Assembly: GCF_964059235.1 (NCBI RefSeq)
Contig: NZ_OZ060452.1
Location: 1,116,001-1,180,000 of the forward strand
DNA length: 64,000 bases
DNA from: Candidatus Tisiphia endosymbiont of Nedyus quadrimaculatus
GTDB taxonomy: Bacteria > Pseudomonadota > Alphaproteobacteria > Rickettsiales > Rickettsiaceae
Reading direction: 5' to 3'
The notes under the pieces were generated by a model. The model had not been told where the DNA came from, did no database searches, and saw only the letters and a program-made list of their open reading frames with translations. Position 1 is the first letter of the stretch, and every line of letters starts with the position of its first letter. The translations under genes and the position numbers were made by a program. Shown here one piece after another: positions 8,236-17,705 of this stretch.

Positions 8236-9805
8236 TAATGATTTAAACAAAAAGATTGAATATTTTGATAATCTCAAAACTAAACGGGAGAAATGGCATC
8301 ATATATGGGATGAGTTGAAGAAATATGTTTGTCCGCAAACTGAAAGCAATAAGGTAATATTTGATTCAACTTCCATTTGGTCAAGAGAGCAATTAGCATC
8401 AGGTCTACAAAGCTTGCTGGTAAACCCAGCAATGAACTGGTTTAACCTTACTATAGTCGCTGAAAATGATGAGCAACAGCAATATTTAACCACAGCTGAA
8501 CGCAGCATGTTAGCCCAAATGCTAGAAAAAACCCTAATGGATATATTTAATAATCCGGCTTCTAATTTCTATAGTCAAATACATCAGTTTTTTTTGAATT
8601 TATCAGCTTTTGGTACTGCGATATTCTATGTTGAAGAAGATATAGAATTAGCCCAGACTCTGTTCTTTCGTAATATTAATTTACAGGAATGTTATTTTGA
8701 AGAGGATAAGTTTGGTTTTGTTAATACAATGTACCGACTATTTAGCATGCCGATAAAATCGGCATCAGCTAAATGGGTAGACTTTGCCCCTTTCAAGGAA
8801 AGGTTAGCCCGAAATCCTGATGAAATAGTAGAAATATTGCACATAGTTAGCCCACAAGCTCAAAATCAGAAAAGTAAAGGTAGAAAATTAACGGCAGCTA
8901 GTCCTTCAACATCTAGCTCATCGCTACTGCCCTATAGTTCAGAATACATCTATCTTGCTGAACAAAAAATTATCAGTCAATCAGGCTATTCTTATTTCCC
9001 ATTTTTTGTAACGCGGTGGGTAAAAGAAGAAGGTGAAGTATATGGCTATGCTCCGGCTCATCATGTGCTACCTGATATTAAACTACTCAATAGTTTAAGA
9101 CAAATTACCCTGAAAGTAGCACAAAAACAACTAGACCCACCATTATTAGTGCCTAAGGATGGCTATTACTTACCTCTTTACACTACGCCGGGTAGTGTTA
9201 ATTTCTATCGTAACGGTATGGCGGATAAAATAATACCCCTAACTGGTATGGAGAATATCCTACCAACTGAAATCGAGCAGAATCAATGCCGCGATGCGAT
9301 ATTTAAGGCATTCTATGTTGATATTTTTAGAATGCAGAAAGAAAACAAAGAAATGACTGCCACTGAGGTACAAATTAGAACAGAAGAACAATACCGTTTA
9401 ATGTCCCCGATGGTTGGAAGAATTGAGAGTGAGTTGTTAAATCCGTTAATTATGGCGATATATCAAACACTAATCAAATATAATAGAGTACCGATTTTAG
9501 AGGGGGCAAATAGCCCACCTGAAATAGAGATTGAATATGTATCACCACTATCTAGGGTACAGAAAACATCAGCAATAGCCAGCGTTGAACAAGTATTAGG
9601 TTTTTTCCAAAGAAGTGGTATCAGTAACTTTTTTCCTGAGATTTATGATAATATCAACTGGGATAAATGTTTTAAACTATTCTTCGAACTGAGAGAAGCC
9701 CCAAGCTCAATCCTCAAGAACGAGCAAGAAGTATTACAAATCAGACAACAACGTAAAATGATGCAAATGCAACAATTACAACAGCAACAACAAATGCAAG
9801 GGTAA
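8228..9805 (+). CDS. Phage portal (T7-type head-tail connector) protein
   Basis: A 525-residue protein resembling the T7 gp8/podovirus head-tail connector family, which forms the dodecameric portal at one capsid vertex. Supporting blocks are the N-terminal KREKWHHIWDELKKYVCP, the IFDSTSIWSREQLASGLQSLLVNPAMNWF region (typical of this family), the central PFFVTRWVKEEGEVYGYAPAHHVLPDIKLLN, and the late region with MTATEVQIRTEEQYRLMSPM. The C-terminus is Gln-rich. Length matches the family. The start overlaps the upstream gene by 8 bp. The frame is intact. Confidence 0.85.
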   Translation: MPDNDLNKKIEYFDNLKTKREKWHHIWDELKKYVCPQTESNKVIFDSTSIWSREQLASGLQSLLVNPAMNWFNLTIVAENDEQQQYLTTAERSMLAQMLEKTLMDIFNNPASNFYSQIHQFFLNLSAFGTAIFYVEEDIELAQTLFFRNINLQECYFEEDKFGFVNTMYRLFSMPIKSASAKWVDFAPFKERLARNPDEIVEILHIVSPQAQNQKSKGRKLTAASPSTSSSSLLPYSSEYIYLAEQKIISQSGYSYFPFFVTRWVKEEGEVYGYAPAHHVLPDIKLLNSLRQITLKVAQKQLDPPLLVPKDGYYLPLYTTPGSVNFYRNGMADKIIPLTGMENILPTEIEQNQCRDAIFKAFYVDIFRMQKENKEMTATEVQIRTEEQYRLMSPMVGRIESELLNPLIMAIYQTLIKYNRVPILEGANSPPEIEIEYVSPLSRVQKTSAIASVEQVLGFFQRSGISNFFPEIYDNINWDKCFKLFFELREAPSSILKNEQEVLQIRQQRKMMQMQQLQQQQQMQG

Positions 9806-9815
9806 GGAAGAACAA

Positions 9816-10103
9816 ATGAAACTATCAATTAACTCCTCATCCCCATCTAATTTACTAACAAAAGAGCAATTAAAATCAATTTATTGCAAGCTTTTTAGTG
9901 GAGAAGATGGTAAAATAATATTAGAGGATTTAGCTCAAATGAGTGGCATATATCGCAGCAATTTTGTTCGACAAGAAAGTGAGTACACTGCTTTTCTAGA
10001 AGGACATCGGGCGTTGTTCCTGTATATATGCTCGCAGGCGTCAAGAGATGATGGAGTTAATAATATTGATGGTGCTAAAAAGACTAATGAATCAGATAAA
10101 TAA
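9816..10103 (+). CDS. Bbp19-like small phage protein
   Basis: 95 residues starting 10 bp after the portal gene. The central part (LFSGEDGKIILEDL, then FVRQESEYTAFLEGHRALFLYI) resembles a small family next to portal genes in podoviruses such as Bordetella phage BPP-1 (Bbp19), which has a similar spacing of a GxxVLxDL block and an FxEGxR block. Function is unknown. It supports a podovirus origin for the module. Confidence 0.6.
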   Translation: MKLSINSSSPSNLLTKEQLKSIYCKLFSGEDGKIILEDLAQMSGIYRSNFVRQESEYTAFLEGHRALFLYICSQASRDDGVNNIDGAKKTNESDK

Positions 10104-10139
10104 AGGCAACATTTAGTAATAATTACGAGGTTATATTAT

Positions 10140-11063
10140 ATGGCTTTAGAAAAGTTTCTTGATCCTAAAAATGACTTTTGTTTTCATCAAGTCTTTGGTA
10201 CGGAAAAGAATAAAGATATACTTGTTCATTTTTTAAATGATGTTCTAAAGTTTGAAGGAAATGAGAAAATAACTAGTGTAACGTTTTTACCAACTATCCA
10301 AGACCCTGATATTGCTGCATATAGGCAATCTATTATTGATGTGCTATGTCAAGATCAAAACGGTAATCAAATAATCGTAGAGATGCAGGTAAGTAAACAT
10401 ATAGGATTTGAAAAAAGAGCGCAATATTATGCAGCTAAAGCATACTCTCAGCAAAGACTTGAGGAAGATGAGAAACACAAGAAAATGGCAGTATACGCTA
10501 AATTAAAAGGAGTAATATTTTTAGCAATAGCGGATTTTGTGATGTTTAGCGATAGAAAACATTGGAAATCAGAACATCGTATTTTAGAGACAGAGACCTA
10601 TGCCAATGATTTAAAAGATTTTCATTTTGTTTTTTTAGAGTTGGCAAAATTTAAAAAAACTATTAAAGAGCTAAAAACTATAGAAGAGAAGTGGATGTAT
10701 TTTTTTAAGCATGCAGGAGATAGTACATTAACATTAGAAGAAATAGAGCAGTTAATAGGTAAGGATGAAATTATTAGGAGAGCCTTTAATGCTGTAGACC
10801 AAGCTAACTGGAGTGAAGAAGAATTACGTACCTATGAGAAAATAGTTAAAACTCGTCTTGATAATTTAGCGGTAGAACTGCAAAAAATTGAAGATGCTGA
10901 AGCTAGAGGTGAAGCTAGAGGTATTAAAGAACATGCTATAGCTACAGCAAAAGAAATGTTAATTAATAATGAGCCAATAGAAAAAATAGTTAAATATACA
11001 AAACTAACCATTGAAAAAATAGAACAGTTAAAAAAAGAAATAGAAGTGTTAAAAGAAGAATAA
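10140..11063 (+). CDS. Rpn/PDDEXK_2-family nuclease (recombination-promoting, transposase-like)
   Basis: A 307-residue member of the Rpn/PD-(D/E)XK-2 family, abundant in Rickettsiaceae. The N-terminus KFLDPKNDFCFHQVFG is characteristic. The nuclease core shows D67 (IIDVLC) and E81-x-Q83 (IIVEMQV), matching the D...ExQ active site. The middle carries the conserved FHFVFLELAKF block and the C-terminus is a charged coiled coil with an EARGEARG repeat. Rpn proteins cut DNA and promote recombination, and some act in phage defence. The gene sits between two phage assembly genes with its own ribosome-binding site and looks like an inserted passenger (moron). Confidence 0.8.
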   Translation: MALEKFLDPKNDFCFHQVFGTEKNKDILVHFLNDVLKFEGNEKITSVTFLPTIQDPDIAAYRQSIIDVLCQDQNGNQIIVEMQVSKHIGFEKRAQYYAAKAYSQQRLEEDEKHKKMAVYAKLKGVIFLAIADFVMFSDRKHWKSEHRILETETYANDLKDFHFVFLELAKFKKTIKELKTIEEKWMYFFKHAGDSTLTLEEIEQLIGKDEIIRRAFNAVDQANWSEEELRTYEKIVKTRLDNLAVELQKIEDAEARGEARGIKEHAIATAKEMLINNEPIEKIVKYTKLTIEKIEQLKKEIEVLKEE

Positions 11064-11067
11064 GCAA

Positions 11068-11712
11068 ATGAGCAAAGAAGGAACTGCTAATAACTATGAA
11101 ACTAACCCTACTTCCTCTGCTAGCGATTGGCTAGCTAATATGCCTGAGGACATCCGCAAAACTGAGTCACTTGGTAAATTTAAGGATGTATCATCTTTAG
11201 CACAGAGCTATTTGGAAGCAGAAAAGAGCTTGAATCAGCGAGTTGCTGTGCCAAAAGATGACAGCTCTGATGAAGAGTGGCATAAATTTTATTCTAGGAT
11301 GGGGCTGCCTGAGGATAAGAAATATACTGACAAACGATCTAAGGAAGATGAGGAGTATTTAACTCGTTATGAAGACATGTTTTACCAAAGCGGATTATCT
11401 AAAAGGCAAGGTGAGAAGCTGCTTAATTCTCTGTATGGTTTTTCGCAGGATTTACAAAAACAGCAAAAAAATGCTATCGAGCAAACACGTCACTCTCACA
11501 TTGGTTGGTTGAAAAACACTTATGGTGAAGGTTTTGACAGTAAGATGACAGTGATGCAGGCAGCTTTATCTAAGTTTGGTACTAAAGAACTGGCTGAATT
11601 AATTGAAGATTCCAATTACTCGCCAGCCTTAGTAGATTTGTTAGTTAGGGTTGGTGAAACCTTAAAATCCGATTCGTTGGTAACTGGTAAAGTGTTAAAA
11701 AGCGTGCAATAA
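11068..11712 (+). pseudogene. Phage scaffold/capsid-assembly protein, truncated by IS21
   Basis: The visible 214 residues begin with DWLANMPEDIRKTESLGKFKDVSSLAQSYLEAEK, the hallmark start of podovirus-type capsid assembly scaffolds, followed by EEWHKFYSRMGLPEDKKY and a helical region. The last residues (after VTGK) and the stop codon come from an IS21 terminus that starts at 11693, so the native C-terminus is missing. Any capsid and tail genes that once followed are absent from the window. Confidence 0.7.
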
Positions 11713-11766
11713 TGACCCACTAAATGGGTTAATGTGCGTTGAAAAATGACCCACCTAAGAAGTGGG
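11693..11766. repeat. Extra inverted copy of an IS21 right end
   Basis: These 74 bp match, in inverse orientation, the last 74 bp of the IS21 right end (15490-15563) with no difference that I can see. They abut the genuine left end (TGTCAATAAGCG) at 11767. This is the stump of another IS21 copy in the opposite orientation, or a chimeric end. It gives the whole block perfect 74-bp inverted termini. Confidence 0.75.
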
Positions 11767-11820
11767 TGTCAATAAGCGTTGAAAAATGACCCACATAAGT
11801 CTAGAACTATTGTTTTTTTT

Positions 11821-13157
11821 GGCTCTGTCCAAAAAACTGTGTAAATTCGAAAAAATAGGTCATTAAATTTTGTTAAGCCTATCCTCAAATTTAACCATCA
11901 AATGAGCCATAGCTTCATTCCAGTTTGGAATGGGCATAGTCCATTTTTTGGTCATATAGTCAATTGTCAAATATAAACTTTTAAAAACAGCATTATCATT
12001 AGGAAAAACCCGCTTATTATTTGTTACTTTACGCAATTGACTATTGACAGATTCAACTGAATTAGTTGTATAAATTACCTTTCTAATTGACTCAGGATAC
12101 CCTAGAAAAATCATTAGATTGTCCCAATTATTATACCATGATTTGGCAATTTGTGGATATTGTTTATTCCATTTTTCTTCAAAAGATACTAAAGCTAAAT
12201 GGGCTTGTTCTTCCGTTACTGCAGTATATATCGGCTTTAAATCGCTAGACAGTTGCTTCCTATCTTTATACGACACATATTTTAAACTATTTCTAATCTG
12301 ATGTACAATACACAATTGATGTTCTGTTTTTGGATAAACTGCTTCTATTGCCTCAGACATACCAGTAAGATTATCGCTACAGGCAATCAGTATATCTTTT
12401 AGCCCTCTATTTTTCATTTCGGTAAAATTACCGAGCCAAAATTTTGCCCCTTCATTTTCACTGATCCATAATCCCAATATATCTTTTTTACCAGATAAAT
12501 CAATTCCTAATGCAACATATACTGCCTTATTGATTATCCTTTTATCTTGCCTGACTTTTACTACTAAACAATCAAAAAATACTATCGGATATATCTCTTC
12601 TAATGGTCGACTCTGCCAAGCTTTAACCTCATCCATTACATCATCAGTAATTTGGCTGATTAAGCCTTCACTTATTTCAACACTGTATAACTCCTGTAAC
12701 TGAATCTTAATATCAGATATACTCATGCCTTTAGCATATAATGATAGTACTTTATCGTCAAAACCATCAAAACGTTTCTGGCGTTTTGGTAGTATTGCGG
12801 GTTCAAAGGTATTATGCCTATCCCTTGGTACTTCTATTTCTACAGCTCCATGTTCGGAGATCAGTTTTTTGCTAGTTATACCATTACGAGCATTATCATT
12901 ATCTGCACGACTGTATTTATCATAGCCTAGATGATTATTCATTTCTGACTGCAGTGCCTTCTCTATTAAACGTTTGGTCAATTCTTTTAATAAACCTCCT
13001 TCTTTCAGTATTGTACTTACATCTGTATCATTATCTATTAATAAATCTACTGCTTGCTTTATTGATTCATTAGTTTTTTTATTCATGTAATTTCCTTTTT
13101 TGTTATACTTTTATATATAACCTATTTCGAAATTTACACAGTTTTTTGGACAGAGCC
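11821..13157 (-). mobile_element. IS256-family element nested in IS21 copy 1
   Basis: A 1337-bp element with terminal inverted repeats beginning GGCTCTGTCCAAAAAACTG. It sits in a run of T: 8 T precede it and 9 T follow, while the uninterrupted IS21 copy 2 has 9 T. That is an 8-bp target duplication, as expected for IS256. The insertion lies in the last codons of istB. Confidence 0.92.
11863..13086 (-). CDS. IS256-family (mutator-type) transposase
   Basis: 407 residues, the full length for the family. Family features are the N-terminal ALQSEMNNHLGY block, the DDE core with FFDCLVVKVR (first Asp), the IACSDNLTGM second Asp region, the C/D-H stretch QLCIVHQIRNSLKYVSYKDRK, and the final Glu in YTTNSVESVNSQLRK. 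The gene is intact and the element has clean ends, so it is probably active or was so recently. A decayed relative lies at 23325-23641. Confidence 0.95.
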   Translation of the reverse strand: MNKKTNESIKQAVDLLIDNDTDVSTILKEGGLLKELTKRLIEKALQSEMNNHLGYDKYSRADNDNARNGITSKKLISEHGAVEIEVPRDRHNTFEPAILPKRQKRFDGFDDKVLSLYAKGMSISDIKIQLQELYSVEISEGLISQITDDVMDEVKAWQSRPLEEIYPIVFFDCLVVKVRQDKRIINKAVYVALGIDLSGKKDILGLWISENEGAKFWLGNFTEMKNRGLKDILIACSDNLTGMSEAIEAVYPKTEHQLCIVHQIRNSLKYVSYKDRKQLSSDLKPIYTAVTEEQAHLALVSFEEKWNKQYPQIAKSWYNNWDNLMIFLGYPESIRKVIYTTNSVESVNSQLRKVTNNKRVFPNDNAVFKSLYLTIDYMTKKWTMPIPNWNEAMAHLMVKFEDRLNKI

Positions 13158-13901
13158 TTTTTTTTTCATACGATAACTTTCATTTCCCGTTTCAATGATA
13201 TCACAATTATGACAAACTCTATCAAGTAGCGCTGAAGTCATTTTATTACAACCAAATATTTGTGACCATTCTGAGAATATAAGATTAGTAGTAATAATAA
13301 TTGAAGTGTTGGAATGTATTTTAGATAATAGATGAAAGATAAGTTGACCGCCATTCTTAGAAAATGGTAGATAACCAAGCTCATCTAGGACTAGTACATC
13401 TATTTTTTGCAAGGAAGCTGCTAGTTTTCCTACCTGAGCAGAGTTCTTTTCATATTCTAATTGATTAGCAAGATCTACAAGATTAAAAAATCTTGATTTA
13501 TAACCTTTTCGTACTGCTTTTGTACTTAATGCAATAGCTAGGTGAGTTTTACCGCTACCAGTACCACCAACTAGGATTATATTTCTAGATGTTTTAATAA
13601 ACTCGCAACTATATAGATGCATAATTTGTTCTTGGTTTATTGGGGTATCGATAAATATGAAATTATCTATATCTTTTTTCTCAGGAAACTTTGCTGCGCT
13701 AATCCTACTTTGAATAGACCTAAGAGTTCGTGTTGTTAGTTCAGATTTTAATAAATTATGTAAAATATAATTCGAGGCTTCTTTACGCCTTATGGCATCA
13801 GATATAATTTCATCATAAGACTCAAGCATCCCTGTAAATTTTAGCTTTCTCATAACATTTATAATATCTTCTCTAGTAGATTCTTGATATACATTGTTCA
13901 T
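13134..13901 (-). CDS. istB: IS21 IstB-type ATPase, copy 1 (C-terminus altered by IS256)
   Basis: The AAA+ helper of IS21 transposition. Walker A is GGTGSGKTH and Walker B LVLDELGYLPFS. The copy-2 protein ends YRMKKKQ after 249 residues. Here the IS256 insertion replaces the last residue with GSVQKTV read from the IS256 end, giving 255 residues. The change is at the extreme tail, so the protein may still work. The ATG overlaps the istA stop by one base. Confidence 0.93.
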   Translation of the reverse strand: MNNVYQESTREDIINVMRKLKFTGMLESYDEIISDAIRRKEASNYILHNLLKSELTTRTLRSIQSRISAAKFPEKKDIDNFIFIDTPINQEQIMHLYSCEFIKTSRNIILVGGTGSGKTHLAIALSTKAVRKGYKSRFFNLVDLANQLEYEKNSAQVGKLAASLQKIDVLVLDELGYLPFSKNGGQLIFHLLSKIHSNTSIIITTNLIFSEWSQIFGCNKMTSALLDRVCHNCDIIETGNESYRMKKKGSVQKTV

Positions 13902-15406
13902 TACTTACCTCCTAACTTGAGAAAATTATCGTATATCTCACAATTAGCTTTCGGGATATGTTTTAAAGTATGATATTCTTGGTAATTACTTGGCTCTGTT
14001 ACTTTTAACTCATCTTTATTACGTAATATAATATTTAAAATTACCTCCTTACTAACAGTTCCTATTTTTAGTGCTTGGGTGCATGCTGATACTACTGCTT
14101 CTATGGATTCCATTGCTATATACGATAATATATGAGCAAAATCTCTTGTACCTGCTGGGCTGCTCTCAAGACGTCTTCTAACTTCTATGAGCTCTTCTGG
14201 TAAATTCATATTAAGGAATGGTTCACCATTTCTTAATGCTCCGGGTTTATACCTTAATATTGGCAGATAATGATTGACGTCATAACAAGTTTCTCCCTTA
14301 GTAAATTTCCGTTTATGACGACCTACCTCTTGACCATTATAAATAAATACTAGATGTTCAGCATATATCTTACATTGTACTATTTTCCCAGCACAACTAC
14401 AGTGAACGCTATAATTATTGCTTTCATATCTAGCCAAACAAGTAATAGAAACCTTGATATCTATTTCTTTGCAACCGTTAAATAATACAGGCACGGATAC
14501 TAAAAAATTACGTTCTAGTTGATATGCTTCATCTATAGTCTTATCTTTATATTCGGGGTGTTTATGAGAGCTATTATAAGTAACTAATCTGCTGGTTAAT
14601 ATATCGTTTAATTCTTGCAAGGTTAAAGCTTTTGGCATAGGAGTAAAGAACTGTTCCCGGTCAATCTGTACTTGTCGCTCAACCCTACCTTTTTCATTAC
14701 CTCGAGCTGGAGAACATGCTATCGGTTCAATGAGATAATGTGCGCAGAGCTTTTCAAACTTTGGATTCCATTCTCTATTATTAGAGCCTTTTAAAACCTT
14801 ACTGACAGCAGTCTTCATATTATCATAAATCCCTTTAGTTGGACTACCACCAAAAAAAGTAAAGGCTCTAACATGTGCATCAAATACCATCTCTTGAGCT
14901 TCAGTAGGATAAATATAGATAAATTTTTTACGGCTATAACACAAAACAAAGTGAGCTACTTTAACATTTATTATTTCTCCAGCTAATATTACTTGCTCAC
15001 TACTCCAGTCAAATTGGTAAGCTTCCCCAGGAGCAAAGGATAAAGGTACGCAAGCTTTTATATTAATCTCAAAATTTCTATCATTCCAAGTGTTAATATA
15101 ACGACTAACAGCAGAGTAACTGCCTTGATACCCATAAATCTTTAACTCCTCAAATAAAGCTTTCCCTGTTTTTTTAGGCTTTGAATTCTTATTATCCCGC
15201 AACATCCTCTCAAGACTCTCAATATATTTCCCGAGTTTAGGTATAGGTTGAATTATTCGTATATAATCAGATTTAATCTCTCCTTGCGTACGAATGATAC
15301 TTCTAACTGTATTACGTGATATATTTAATTCTCTACTTATTGAACGTATACCTTCTCCACGACGATAACGTCCTAATATCTTTCTCTTACTTTCCATTAT
15401 TAACAT
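13901..15406 (-). CDS. istA: IS21 IstA-type transposase, copy 1
   Basis: 501 residues. N-terminal helix-turn-helix (GIRSISRELNISRNTVRSII), then the DDE integrase core: QFDWSSEQV (first Asp), GIYDNMKTAV (second Asp) and GNEKGRVERQV (Glu). The C-terminus has the Mu-type beta domain. It appears identical in sequence to the copy at 26572-28077, so one is a recent duplicate. Confidence 0.95.
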   Translation of the reverse strand: MLIMESKRKILGRYRRGEGIRSISRELNISRNTVRSIIRTQGEIKSDYIRIIQPIPKLGKYIESLERMLRDNKNSKPKKTGKALFEELKIYGYQGSYSAVSRYINTWNDRNFEINIKACVPLSFAPGEAYQFDWSSEQVILAGEIINVKVAHFVLCYSRKKFIYIYPTEAQEMVFDAHVRAFTFFGGSPTKGIYDNMKTAVSKVLKGSNNREWNPKFEKLCAHYLIEPIACSPARGNEKGRVERQVQIDREQFFTPMPKALTLQELNDILTSRLVTYNSSHKHPEYKDKTIDEAYQLERNFLVSVPVLFNGCKEIDIKVSITCLARYESNNYSVHCSCAGKIVQCKIYAEHLVFIYNGQEVGRHKRKFTKGETCYDVNHYLPILRYKPGALRNGEPFLNMNLPEELIEVRRRLESSPAGTRDFAHILSYIAMESIEAVVSACTQALKIGTVSKEVILNIILRNKDELKVTEPSNYQEYHTLKHIPKANCEIYDNFLKLGGK

Positions 15407-15532
15407 CTCTGATTTTATACTCCTATTATTTATTCTGAAAATAATAGAAGTATAGGTTGATAATAATGGATTAATAACGTACTACTTTTCCCACTTCTTA
15501 GGTGGGTCATTTTTCAACGCACATTAACCCAT

Positions 15533-17620
15533 TTAGTGGGTCATTATTGCACGCTTTTTAACACTCTGTAGTTCCCTAGTATATTCATCGGGATGTTTAT
15601 GACGCATTACTGCAGTTAATTTACTAATATCAGCAATAGTGCATATCTTCTTAAAAGCACCTGCCATACCAATAGCAGAAAGCTGATTGTTATCACCTAC
15701 TATTATGACTTTTGCCCCTGACTTTAATACTTGAGTTAGCAAATAATCCATATTCGCCAGCTCAATCATGCTTGCTTCATCTATGATGAATACGGTCTTA
15801 TTGTCTAACTCGGCACTAACATTTTTCTGCTGACTAAAATTACTCTCCACTCTATCTGGATATTGGTATTCTCTTTCTGTATAATAATCAGTTCGTAAAG
15901 GCAACTCGAACTCATGCCCCCTAGCTTCTTGCCACTCTTTACGCCATAGTGTTGTATTCTTTGCTTCAATGCCAGTAGCACCTTCCAGAACTTTTGTAGC
16001 ACTACTACTTTGGGCAGTCCCTACTACCCGATAACCAGCTTTTTGATATTGTCGTACTATTTCCCGCATGACAAATGTCTTACCAGCTCCTGGGTATCCT
16101 TCCAATACGCTAATATCTTTACCACATACAATATCTATTATTGCCTTGCGTTGTTCCTCTGTTAAAGAATGATTTTGTTCCTTGATTAGCTCGATCTGTA
16201 ACCCAACCTTGTTGTTTACTACCTCCTGCACAGCCATACCAACTTTTTGAATACTGCCAATTAATTTATCTTTCATAGAACCTATTGCCCTATCATCAAT
16301 AAACAAATTATGGTTCTGACTGTGCTGTAACTCTTCTACTGTGGTAATAAATCTCTGTTCTAACTTTACCCTTTTGGTTAATGCATACAAAGTACGACCT
16401 TTTAAATCACTAGGATTTATTAAACTAATCTTATCAGACGCCAACAAATTACTATAGAGTCGCATAAATTCAGTAGAATATGCTTGATCCAATAGCTCAA
16501 CATTTGATAGTCCTGTACTATTATGACTGCTATGATCAATAGTAGTAATACTACCAGTAGTATTACTACCTTCTACAATACTAGTGCTAGATAGCTCACT
16601 ATCTTGCTTACTACTACCATCTGCTAAAATAGTTAAATCTTGGTTAGGACTTTCCTTTACATTTTCTGTTACTAAACTTTCTATTAGTAAATCTTCTACT
16701 ACTAATTGTTTGCTTATTTCTCTTAAACGTTGCTGAAATCCTTGTTTATTACCACCATCTAATTGTTTATCTGTTTGCCCTAACTCAATATCTATAGTTA
16801 ACGCATCAGATAAGGCTATAGCAATTTCTTCCCTAGTAAAAACTGGCTTATTAATCGATAATTTATCAAATACTAACTCTGGATTTGTTCTAATCTTGGC
16901 AGCATTTTTTTTTAGTATTTGTTCATTTATTAATCTTAATTTTGAGTCTTTTATATAATGGGCTGCTCCTTCATGGATAGTTGGTACTAAATCAATGCCC
17001 CGTGCCTTATGAGATAAATGTGATACCCTATCTAAAGCCCCATGTTTTTCTAAATACAAATTGATGAAATGAGCTACATTTTCTCGGTAATAATATAAAA
17101 ATTTCCTCCTTCCCCAATCGCGTCCTTTTTCACCAAAAACTACTTGGTCATTTTCCAGTGAGCGTATTAGTTTTCTGGTAGTCATTTGAATATGAACATG
17201 TGGATTATCTTCACTGTCATAATGAATGTTTATATCTGCTACCATGCCATGACTAACTAAACACTCCAAAGCAAATTGTTCGATAAGTTCAATATTCTGT
17301 TGTAGGGTTAATTCTTTCGGTAAAGCTATGATTAGCTTTCTAGCTGTTTCAGCATTTTTTCTTGTTTCTACACTTTCTGCTCTGTTCCATAATTCTTGTC
17401 TATCATATACCCAACTAGGAGCGTCATCTGGAGCTAGAATTATGCTATGAGCAAGCCCCTTTCTGCTGGTAGAATTATAGCTAATAGTTTGTTTCTCTTT
17501 TGTACTATTATCAGTTGTAATAAGCTGCAATTTACTTCTTGAAATATAGCTACTTGCTGCAACGGCATTATGTCCCTTGCTTCTTTGTACTTCTGATTTA
17601 CTACAATGATATATTGCCAT
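15533..17620 (-). pseudogene. traA: TraA-type conjugative relaxase/helicase, 3'-truncated by IS21
   Basis: A TraA_Ti/MobA-MobL relaxase fused to a RecD-like helicase, as found in Rickettsiales amplified genetic elements. I place the start at the ATG ending at 17620 because MAIYHCSKSEVQRSKGHNAV is the usual N-terminus; an upstream ATG adds 13 residues. The three-His relaxase motif lies in INIHYDSEDNPHVHIQMTTR, Walker A is GYPGAGKT, and a Walker B-type FIIDEASM follows. The native gene stops after RELQ, at 15564; the remaining codons are IS21 terminus. Intact TraA proteins are much longer, so about half the helicase is gone. No other tra genes are in the window. Confidence 0.88.
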
Positions 17621-17679
17621 ACTATCTAAGCCGTGAGTTTTGGGTAATAGCAAAGGCAAGAACCGAATCTTTGAACGCA

Positions 17680-17705
17680 GGCAAACTAGGTAAACCTAGT
17701 TTGCC
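17680..17705. repeat. Perfect hairpin upstream of traA (oriT-like candidate)
   Basis: An 11-bp perfect stem GGCAAACTAGG/CCTAGTTTGCC with a TAAA loop, about 60 bp upstream of the relaxase start. CGCA and TGCG lie just outside the stem. Relaxase genes often lie beside their oriT, which usually contains an inverted repeat next to the nick site. That role is inferred. Confidence 0.5.

Larger units (their letters stand above)
11767..15563 (-). mobile_element. IS21-family element, copy 1 (interrupted by IS256)
   Basis: Carries istA and istB on the minus strand. Termini are TGTCAATAAGCGTT at the left and, read inward from the right, TGTTAAAAAGCGTG; both run into AATGACCCA. Internal repeats of AGCGTTGAAAAATGACCC near the ends are the multiple transposase-binding sites typical of IS21. 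No target duplication is visible: the left flank is a phage gene and the right flank traA, so the flanks were rearranged after insertion. Without the IS256 it would be about 2.45 kb, like copy 2. Confidence 0.85.

Noticed and set aside
4707-11712. Diversity-generating retroelement, as in Bordetella phage BPP-1
   Set aside because: No reverse transcriptase, template/variable repeat or accessory gene near the module; the intron at 22.6 kb has lost any RT.
11693-11830. Short repeats resembling a CRISPR array (AGCGTTGAAAAATGACCC units)
   Set aside because: Too few and irregularly spaced; they are IS21 terminal transposase-binding repeats and no cas genes are present.
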